Under the pieces are notes generated by a model. The model was given only the letters and a program-made list of their open reading frames with translations. It made no database searches and was not told the DNA's origin. Made by a program: the position numbers and the translations under genes. A DNA stretch of 64,000 nucleotides from Nostoc sp. FACHB-110. Its GTDB lineage: Bacteria > Cyanobacteriota > Cyanobacteriia > Cyanobacteriales > Nostocaceae. Each line of letters opens with the position of its first letter. Positions within the stretch are counted from its first letter, which is position 1. The DNA is taken from NCBI RefSeq assembly GCF_014697425.1, contig NZ_JACJRU010000041.1, positions 1 to 64,000 on the forward strand, given 5' to 3'. Positions 27,429 through 35,800 of this stretch are shown one piece after another.

Positions 27429-29339
27429 TCACCTTTGCCTTTGTTCTAGCCTTTTTCTCACACGGGTTTGCAATTGGCTTGCTACAATTGGTTTGCTTAA
27501 AAAATCATTAGCCCCTACAGCAAAACTATGCTCAATAGTTTCTCTATCAGTATGAGCCGATAAAAATAATACAGGTAATTGATGCCATCGCCAGTCACTC
27601 CGAATTACTTGGCATAAATCAAACCCATTTAATATAAGTTTTTCGGTATTATTTATCTTCTCCTTATTCAACAGTTCTATATCTAAAATTAATAAATCTG
27701 GCTTTGTCTGTTCTAAAGTCTCCCAGAATTTCTCCGCATTTTCTAATAAAACTATTTGATAACCATCAGCCGATAATAGTTGATATACAACTTGTAATAT
27801 GCCAGGATCATCATCTACCACTAGTAATCGATATGATGATAGATGTGTGCGTTGGATTATTTGTTTGAGCGATGCCCATATCTCACTCGTGGCGATTGGT
27901 TTTAGCAAAAAGCTTGAAATATTTAATTTAGCCACCTCTAACCTAGTTGCAAAAGAACTTTCTTGAGTGACAATTAATATTGGTACTTTTGGATTCTGCT
28001 TTCGTAACTTTGCCAGAACATTCAGCCCTAATTCCAGATTATTTTGATAATTTACATCAAATAAAATAGCATCAACACCATTATCAGTTAAAATATCTTC
28101 TGCTTGCTTTAAATCATTTGTAATTTGTGCTATAAATCCATAATTAATTGCTTCTCTAGCAATCTCTCCCACTAGTTCTATTTCGTTATCTATAATAAGT
28201 AACCTATGTGCAATAGAGAAATCATTTGCTGTTACTAATTCTTCACCTTCTATATATTTCTGCAATTGTAATACTAACAGCTTGAGTTGTTCAGCTTTGT
28301 GTTCCTTTAGTAATTCTTGCTGACAAAAAATCTGCTGAATTTGGCGAGAAATTTCACTAGCTTTCTCTAAACTAAAACTACCTAATGAACCGATTAGAGT
28401 ATGTGCTTCTGTTTGGGCTTCATACTGCTGTTCTAGTGTCAGTTTTCCTTGCTCTAATGCCATCACCGCATCTTGAATTATCAATAGACGTTTTAAGTAC
28501 GATTGACGTGAATGTTGCCAGAGTTCTAATAGCTCAGGTAATACTCTATGAGAATTTAAAAGGGAAATAGTTTCATCTTCGATTCTTTGTACTGTTTTTC
28601 CTATTTGCTGATTTACACTTGCAGCACTTTTGTCTGTTAGCGGAGGTAATTTTAATTTATATCCTAATTTATAAATCGTTTCAAATATATCCCCTGCACC
28701 GGATAATTTTAGTTTATTCCTCAAACTCTTAATATGCGCTCTTAATGCACCTTGAGTAGGCATTTCTTCTACTGTCCATAATGATTCTAGTATGTAATTG
28801 TGGCTAAATATCTGCTGAGGATTTTGCAGGAACATCTGCAAAATCTCATATTCCTTTTTGGATAAGTTTATTATTTCTCCACTATAACTGACTTCACAAT
28901 TATGAGAATTTAGATTTAATTCTCCCCAGGTTAAGTATTGTAATGCTTGCTGCTGATTTTGATTTCTTCTTAATAAAGCTCTGATCCGTGCTAATAACTC
29001 TTCTATATCAAATGGTTTGACTATATAATCATCCGCTCCTGCATCTAACCCAGTAACTTTATTCGTTATTGCTTCTAAAGCTGTCATTAATATAACTGGT
29101 GTATCTCTATTTTTTTGTTTATTTAACCCTTGCTCAGAACGGAGTATTTTGCATAAATCTATCCCGCTCATTTTAGGTAAAACTAAATCTAAGAGGATTA
29201 AATCATAAACATTATCCTGTGCTAATTCCCATCCTCTTGCTCCATCTTCTGCTAAATCAACTTCGTAGTTCTGTCTCAACAGGACTGTCTGTAGCAGTTT
29301 TCTTAAATTTATATCATCTTCTATACAAAGAATTTTCAC
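27429..29339 (-). CDS. Multi-domain response regulator REC-wHTH-HPt-REC-REC
   Basis: A 636-residue regulator. REC1 (1-120; D51 in LILLDLVLPKMSG, VKPFD) is followed by an OmpR/PhoB winged-helix DNA-binding domain (about 130-232; LSKKEYEILQMFLQNP, RAHIKSLRNKL, IYKLGYKL). Then comes an HPt-like helical bundle (about 265-350; phospho-His in EAHTLIGSLGSFSL), REC2 (about 372-490; AILFDVNYQNN, LLKPIA) and REC3 (about 505-630; VVDDDPGI, LLILDIELLN, LSKPIV). This puts DNA-binding output, a phosphotransfer domain and three receivers in one chain. It heads the minus-strand block, so it is probably the output of the kinases encoded after it. It resembles large cyanobacterial RppA-like regulators but is longer. 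Confidence 0.9.
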   Translation of the reverse strand: MKILCIEDDINLRKLLQTVLLRQNYEVDLAEDGARGWELAQDNVYDLILLDLVLPKMSGIDLCKILRSEQGLNKQKNRDTPVILMTALEAITNKVTGLDAGADDYIVKPFDIEELLARIRALLRRNQNQQQALQYLTWGELNLNSHNCEVSYSGEIINLSKKEYEILQMFLQNPQQIFSHNYILESLWTVEEMPTQGALRAHIKSLRNKLKLSGAGDIFETIYKLGYKLKLPPLTDKSAASVNQQIGKTVQRIEDETISLLNSHRVLPELLELWQHSRQSYLKRLLIIQDAVMALEQGKLTLEQQYEAQTEAHTLIGSLGSFSLEKASEISRQIQQIFCQQELLKEHKAEQLKLLVLQLQKYIEGEELVTANDFSIAHRLLIIDNEIELVGEIAREAINYGFIAQITNDLKQAEDILTDNGVDAILFDVNYQNNLELGLNVLAKLRKQNPKVPILIVTQESSFATRLEVAKLNISSFLLKPIATSEIWASLKQIIQRTHLSSYRLLVVDDDPGILQVVYQLLSADGYQIVLLENAEKFWETLEQTKPDLLILDIELLNKEKINNTEKLILNGFDLCQVIRSDWRWHQLPVLFLSAHTDRETIEHSFAVGANDFLSKPIVASQLQTRVRKRLEQRQR

Positions 29340-29644
29340 TTTTTATTTTTAACTCTTTCAAAAAGTATAAGCAATTAACTGTTTGGCTCAATGATAAGAT
29401 TAGTTTATAAATAAGCCCCAAAAATCAAGCAAAATCAGCCAGACGGCAAGTAAACTTCACAGGCGACTCCATATTTGCGGTCTACTGCTTGACGTAAAAA
29501 CTCAAGCATTTGTTTGAGAGTAAATTAAGTGATAATCGCTGCCTTACAGACGCTTCTTGCCGAGAGAGTAATATTCGCTGGCTGTCAACCAGCGATACAA
29601 TTCACTCAACACTCATCCAACATCGCATCACAGCCTATTCTTAT
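29340..29644. other. Divergent spacer
   Basis: Lies between the start of the signalling block (-) and the FAD monooxygenase gene (+), so it holds both promoters. A 29-codon minus-strand frame near 29440-29526 (containing MLEFLRQAVDRKYGVACEVY) has protein-like composition and ends at a TGA. It may be a gene remnant. Confidence 0.4.
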
Positions 29645-31138
29645 ATGAATATTCTCCAAAACCAATCCGCAACACATCCGGTCACAGAAAAACCCGTCAA
29701 CAAAGTTTACGATGTTGTCATAGTTGGTGCTGGGCCAGTTGGTTTAGCTACTGCTATTGGTTTACGCAAACGTGGTATTGAAAATATTCTGGTCATAGAC
29801 CAAGCTCGTGCTTTTCGTCAGGTAGGTCAGGTTGTGGATCTTCTGCCTAACGGATTAAAAGCATTAAAATCTGTAGATCCTGATGCTTACGAAGCAGTCA
29901 AAACAGCAAGTTTTACCTTCGTTAATTCGCCTCAGTCTGGTGACGCAAAAACATCTGATGTCACTGAGAAAAATTTGCCAAAAGCTTCTCAAGAATGGGT
30001 TTATAAAAACTTGCAAGGAGAAAAAATTAGGTCAATTTCTTTGAGTTTCGATACTTGGTTGAAAAATTATGGTGAAGGTCGAGTTTCAATTTCTTGGTAT
30101 AATTTGCAGGCGGCTCTCAAAAAACTGCTTCCTGAAGACCAAGTTAAACCTAATCATCGTTGCATCAATGTTGTGGATGAACCAGAATTAGGATGCGTCC
30201 GCTTAGATTGTATTAGTAACGTAGGTGCAGAAGCCAACCCATACGCACATTGGGCAGATGGACAAAAAAATAGTGAGATATCCCAAAATTTAGACACCAC
30301 CTCTGAACAATCAATTACAAAATCATTCCACGCTAAACTAGTTGTGGCAGCCGACGGGATTAACTCTACAGTTCGCAGGGTGCTTTATACAGATAGCCCT
30401 TACCAAGCTGTTGCTAAACCCGAATATTCTGGGTTTGCCGCCATATTTTGCCCAGAAATACCAAACATACCAGACGAACTGCGATCGCGTCTAGAAAAGA
30501 AATTTTTTGCAGACTCAGCAATTTTAACCGTAAGTAATTATGAGCTAGCTGGCGATACCGCTTTTAGTGAATGCCCGAGAATGATGCTAATTCATAGACA
30601 AAAGATTGGCTATCTATTACATATATCCGTACCTTTACAATCATTGCAAAATAAATCTGGTAATGAGTTGCTGGAATTAGCCGTACAAGCATTAGAAAAA
30701 GCAAGTTATCCCGATGAACTTAAACAATTAGTCCGGCTATCTCCTGTAGAGAATATGCTGCAACGTCCATATTACATTCATCGTGCTGTTGTGACTGACA
30801 ATAACCCCCCAGCCTGGAGTTTAGGACGAGTTATTTTAGTAGGTGATGCCGCACATGGTATGCCGCCTTTCATGGCTCAAGGAGCTAACCAAGGTTTTGA
30901 AGATGCAATCATCGTCACAACATTAATTAATAAGATTGCCAAAGAAAATAATTGGCATAACCAGCAAGCTATAAGCACAGCCTTCGATAAATACGAGCGT
31001 ATTCGTCGCCCCTTTATGGAATATATTCAACAAGCAACATTGACACAGTTTCCTAGCTCATCAAACGAACAGTGGCAAGCATATAGCCAAAAAGTCTACA
31101 CTCGCAACTTTGACCAACTCATAGCAGAATTATCTTAG
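29645..31138 (+). CDS. FAD-dependent monooxygenase (PHBH-like fold)
   Basis: A 497-residue flavoprotein hydroxylase. The N-terminal FAD Rossmann motif is DVVIVGAGPVGLATAIGLRK (GxGxxG, residues about 28-33). AADGINSTVR is the DG motif that binds FAD and NAD(P)H, and VILVGDAAHGMPPFMAQGAN is the GD motif with the helix that contacts the flavin ribityl. It resembles kynurenine-3-monooxygenase and zeaxanthin-epoxidase-type enzymes, but I cannot assign a substrate. The frame is open upstream to 29510; the ATG at 29645 puts the FAD motif at the usual distance from the N-terminus. No strong Shine-Dalgarno. It is followed by a ureohydrolase gene after 306 bp, so probably not one operon. Confidence 0.85.
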   Translation: MNILQNQSATHPVTEKPVNKVYDVVIVGAGPVGLATAIGLRKRGIENILVIDQARAFRQVGQVVDLLPNGLKALKSVDPDAYEAVKTASFTFVNSPQSGDAKTSDVTEKNLPKASQEWVYKNLQGEKIRSISLSFDTWLKNYGEGRVSISWYNLQAALKKLLPEDQVKPNHRCINVVDEPELGCVRLDCISNVGAEANPYAHWADGQKNSEISQNLDTTSEQSITKSFHAKLVVAADGINSTVRRVLYTDSPYQAVAKPEYSGFAAIFCPEIPNIPDELRSRLEKKFFADSAILTVSNYELAGDTAFSECPRMMLIHRQKIGYLLHISVPLQSLQNKSGNELLELAVQALEKASYPDELKQLVRLSPVENMLQRPYYIHRAVVTDNNPPAWSLGRVILVGDAAHGMPPFMAQGANQGFEDAIIVTTLINKIAKENNWHNQQAISTAFDKYERIRRPFMEYIQQATLTQFPSSSNEQWQAYSQKVYTRNFDQLIAELS

Positions 31139-31444
31139 TCAAAACCTTGCTGGACTAAGCAAAATAAATATTTTTGGCATTGCTGATTAGTGGGATGTTT
31201 TTTGTTTCGCGCAAAGGCGCAAAGGCGCGAAGAATCAATATTTTATTTTTGTTAAACATCTCAATTCATCCCGCATTTATGCAACGCCATATTTTTAACC
31301 TTCTTCGCCCTAAAAGGCGAAGAAAAAGCCATGAGAAATAAGTATCTACAGGGTACACACAAATAGTATTTGAAAAAACACCCAGCACTCCTACAAAGAA
31401 CTCGGATAAAATACAGAAGTCTAATCGGCAGCAGCAGATAATCA
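31139..31444. other. Spacer with a CGCAAAGG repeat
   Basis: Contains tandem GCGCAAAGGC units at about 31209-31229 (dispersed cyanobacterial type) and a short CTTCGCC/GGCGAAG hairpin near 31301-31321, which may terminate the monooxygenase transcript. The remainder is promoter region for the ureohydrolase. Confidence 0.5.
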
Positions 31445-32494
31445 ATGATTAACCAACTTCAAGACTATAACCCCAGCGGCGTAGGTGAAATTAATGGCAA
31501 CCTCTTAGGTTTACCCTTTGATTATGATTCAGCCAACTTAATTGTCTTTGCCGTCCCTTGGGAAGTCACTGTTTCTTACGGTGCAGGTACAGCCAACGCC
31601 CCACAAAGAATTTTAGATGCTTCAATTCAACTAGATTTATTTGACTTTGATAACCCAGATGGTTGGCAGCAAGGAATTTATTTAGTAGAAATTTCCCAAG
31701 ATATTTTAGAAAAAAATCATTACTACCGCACTTTAGCCTCCCAAATTATTGAAAGACTGGCACAAGGTAAATCATTAACAGATACGCCAGATTTAACACC
31801 TGTTTTGAGTGAAATTAATCAAGCTTCTCAACAAGTAAATCAATGGCTTTTTACCCAATCTCAAGCAGCAATAAATCAAGGTAAACAAGTTGCTGTGATT
31901 GGTGGAGACCACAGTTCACCTTTAGGTTATTTTCAAGCATTAGCCGCGAAATATAATAATTACGGCATTTTACATATTGATGCCCATGCAGATTTACGCG
32001 ATGCCTATGAGGGATTTGAATTTTCTCACGCATCGATTATGTTTAATGCCTTAAAACTACCGCAAATCTCCAAATTAGTGCAGGTAGGTTTGCGCGACAT
32101 TAGCCATGATGAAGTGCAAATGATTAACCAATCTCATGGTCGCATTGTGGCTTATTACGACCCAGCAATTAAACAAAAACTATATGCTGGAACTACCTGG
32201 ATTGATGTTTGCCGCGAAATTATCAATCATTTACCAGAAAATGTTTATATTAGCTTTGATGTTGATGGTTTAGATCCCAAACTCTGCCCAAATACAGGTA
32301 CACCTGTTGCCGGAGGATTAGAATTAGAACAAACTTATTGCCTATTTCGTGAATTAGTCAATAGTGGCAGAAAAATTATTGGCTTTGATGTGTGTGAAGT
32401 TGGTGATGCTGAGTGGGATGGTAACGTTGGGGCGCGCATTGTGTACAAGTTAGCAAATTTAATGGATTTATCGCAAAAAGAAAGTAGGGAATAG
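31445..32494 (+). CDS. Ureohydrolase (arginase/agmatinase/guanidinase family)
   Basis: A 349-residue binuclear metal hydrolase that splits a guanidino C-N bond to release urea. The six metal ligands are H156 (IGGDHSSP), D179, H181 and D183 (HIDAHADLRD), and D272 and D274 (SFDVDGLDP). The N-terminus WEVTVSYGAGTANAPQRILD is the family Y-x-x-G motif. Cyanobacterial members called SpeB have proved to include agmatinase-like enzymes in Anabaena and a nickel-dependent guanidinase in Synechocystis; sequence alone does not settle which this is. No Ni-chaperone (hypAB) genes lie beside it. Probably acts in arginine or guanidine nitrogen recycling. Confidence 0.85.
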   Translation: MINQLQDYNPSGVGEINGNLLGLPFDYDSANLIVFAVPWEVTVSYGAGTANAPQRILDASIQLDLFDFDNPDGWQQGIYLVEISQDILEKNHYYRTLASQIIERLAQGKSLTDTPDLTPVLSEINQASQQVNQWLFTQSQAAINQGKQVAVIGGDHSSPLGYFQALAAKYNNYGILHIDAHADLRDAYEGFEFSHASIMFNALKLPQISKLVQVGLRDISHDEVQMINQSHGRIVAYYDPAIKQKLYAGTTWIDVCREIINHLPENVYISFDVDGLDPKLCPNTGTPVAGGLELEQTYCLFRELVNSGRKIIGFDVCEVGDAEWDGNVGARIVYKLANLMDLSQKESRE

Positions 32495-32815
32495 GGAATG
32501 GGGAGTAGGGAATCTCACAAGTGTAGGTTTTTAACCCAGTGATGAGTAGCGACTCTAAAAATCACCATTTAATCAGAGTTCCATCCCCCTTACACCCCTA
32601 CACCCTAAATCAAGGTTTTTGGGTCATAACGTAAAAAACCTACAGCTGTCAGCGAACCCGTTAGCGTAGCTTTAGCGATGCAAGAGCGTCAGGGGTTTTG
32701 TCTGTTAGCCGCGACTTCAGTCGCCCTTGTACTATTGCTATTAACCAAGCATTCTCGATAAAAATTCTCTGGATTTGGGAAAAATAATTTTAAGGTTATT
32801 CAGAGATTTGCAGGT
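32495..32815. other. Spacer with dispersed repeats
   Basis: Contains a GGGAATAGGGAATGGGGAG stretch (also near 52262), the second copy of the 6494-6597 repeat, and a G/C-rich GTTAGCGTAGCTTTAGCGAT island. The last 100 bp should hold the promoter of the giant kinase. Confidence 0.5.
32551..32655 (+). repeat. Dispersed intergenic repeat, copy 2
   Basis: Begins GACTCTAAAAATCACC and follows the same block order as 6494-6597: AATCAGAGTTCCATC, then CCTACACCCTAAATCAA, a T-rich block and GTAAAAAACCTAC. Same orientation as copy 1. Confidence 0.75.
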
Positions 32816-35800
32816 ATGGTCAGCATATTAAATATTCATCTACCAGGTTATAGTATTCAAGAGCAAATTTACTCAGGCACGCGAACACTAGTTTACCGAG
32901 GTGTGAGGGAGCAAGACCAAAAACCTGTAGTGATTAAGCTGATGCGTTTAGAATATCCCAGCTTTCACGAACTCCTACAATTTCGTAACCAATATGTAAT
33001 TACTAAAAATCTTCAGTTAACAGGTGTAATTCAACCCTACAGTTTAGAAACTTATCATAATGGTTACGCTTTAGTGATGGAGGATTTCGGGGGAATTTCT
33101 CTCAAACAATGGGGGATAGAACAAGGAAATACCCAATCTCTGATAAATTTTTTGCAGGTTGCCATTGCCATTGCAGATATCTTAAATCAGTTACATAGCG
33201 ATGCTGGTAATGGGCAACGCCTAAGGGTTATTCATAAAGATATTAAACCAGCCAATATTTTAATTAATCCACAAACAAAACAAGTCAAACTCATAGATTT
33301 TAGTATCGCCTCATTGTTACAGCGAGAAATTCAAGAAGTCCAAAGTCCTAATGTTTTAGAAGGAACTCTCGCTTATCTATCTCCTGAACAAACTGGACGG
33401 ATGAACCGGGGAGTTGACTATCGTACAGATTTTTACTCGCTGGGCGTAACTTTGTATGAAATGTTAACGGGAGAATTACCATTTCATTCAGAAGATCCAA
33501 TGGAGTTAGTGCATGGACATTTAGCAAAGCAAGTCACGCCACCGCATCAAATTAATCCTGATATCCCAGTAGTAATTTCGCAAATTATTACTAAACTGAT
33601 GGCGAAAAATGCTGAAGAACGTTATCAAAGTGCGTCTGGGTTAAAACATGATTTAGAAACTTGTTTGCACTACTGCAAAAAAACAGGAGAAATCCCATTT
33701 TTTGCAATCTGCCAACGAGATATTCAAGACCATTTTATGATTCCCGAAAAGCTCTATGGCAGGGAAAAAGAAGTTCAAACCTTACTAGAAGCTTTTGACC
33801 GGGTTGCTAATGGTGCATCAGAATTAATGTTAGTGTCTGGGTTTTCTGGCATCGGTAAAACCGCAGTTGTTAACGAAGTGCATAAACCAATCGTCAAACA
33901 ACGGGGTTACTTTATTAAAGGAAAATTTGACCAATTTAATCGGAATATTCCTTTTTCAGCATTTGTGCAAGCATTTCGCAGTTTAATGCGGCAATTATTA
34001 ACAGAGTCGGATGTAGCCATTAAACAATGGAAAAGCAAAATTATTGCTGCTTTGGGTGAAGATGCCCAGGTCATTGTGGAAGTGATTCCCGAATTAGAAC
34101 TAATTATTGGTCAGCAAGCACCAGTTCCAGAATTATCAGGTAGTGCGGCTCAAAATCGGTTTAATTTATTATTGCAAAATTTTATTCAAGTATTCACTAA
34201 CAAAGAATATCCGTTGGTGGTATTTTTAGATGATTTACAATGGGCTGATTCTGCTTCTTTAAGCCTTATTCAATTATTAATTAATGAATCTAATAATTCC
34301 TATTTATTATTAATTGGTGCATACAGAGATAATGAAGTTATACCAGCCCATCCTTTAATGGTGACTTTAGAGGAAATTATTAATTCTGGTGCAATAATTA
34401 ATACAATTAATCTGCAAAAACTGAGCTATTTAAAATTGAATCAATTAGTTGCTGATACTTTAAGTTGTACAGAAGAGTTGGCTTGGTCTTTGTCGCAACT
34501 AGTTTATCAAAAAACTCAAGGCAACCCATTTTTCACTACTCAATTTTTAAAGGCATTACATCAAGACGGTCTAATTGAGTTTAATTATGTTGAGAGGTGT
34601 TGGCAATGTGATATTACCCAAATCAACCAACAAGCGTTGACAGATGATGTGCTGGAATTTATGGCATTTCAGTTGCAAAAATTACCGCAATCTACTCAAC
34701 AAGTGCTGAAGCTAGCTGCTTGTATTGGCAATCAATTTGATTTAAAAATATTAGCTATTGTTGCTCAACAATCAGAAATAGAAACTGCTGTTTGTTTGTG
34801 GAATGCTTTGCAAGAGGGGCTAATTTTACCTCAAAGTGATATTTATAAATTTTACCTTGGTGAGATTAATCAAGCAGTTCAGCAAGACACTTCTGAGGTT
34901 GTTACATATAAATTTTTGCATGACCGCGTTCAACAAGCGGCTTATTCTTTAATTCCCGAAGTTGATCGCGCGATCGCTCATTATCAAATCGGCCAACTGC
35001 TGCTACAACAAATGTCACCAGATGTCAGGGAAGAGCGTATTTTTGAATTAGTTAATCAGTTAAACTATGGCATTGATTTAGTCGTTGACCAACAAGAACG
35101 AGATGATTTAGCGCAACTCAACCTCAGCGCAGGTCGCAAAGCCAGAAGTGCGACAGCTTTTCAAGCTGCTAATGAATATGCCAGAGTCGGACTCAGATTA
35201 TTAGGCGCAGAAGCTTGGCAGCGACAATACCAAATAACATTAGCATTACATGAATTAGCTGCGGAAATTGCTTTTTTATGTAGTGATTTTGAGCAGATGC
35301 AGCAGCGAATCACCGCCGTCATTGATTGTGCCAAAACACCTCTAGAAAAAGTACAAGTTTATCAAGTACAAATTCAGGCATTTAATTCGCGCAATCAATT
35401 TGGAGAAGCGATCGCCACAGGTAAATCTGTGTTGCAATTACTAGGAGTCAGCTTGCCCGATTGCCCTACATCCGATGATATTGAACAAGCTAGACAAGAA
35501 ATCAACAGCTTAATTGGCGATCGCACCATTGCCGAATTATTTGATTTGCCAACTATGACCAATGTCGAAAAACTGGCTGTGATGCAAATTGCTGCCAGCA
35601 TTTTACCTGCCTGCTACATGACCAATTCGCCAATTTATCCTTTGGTCGTTGCTTTACAGGTAAAACTTTCGATTCAATTTGGCAATAATCTTTTTTCGCC
35701 TTTTAGCTATGCTAGTTACGCCTTTCAAGTCAAAATTATTTGGCAAGATATGGCCCAAGTGCAGCAATTTGGACAACTTGCTTATCGCCTAGTCTTAGAA

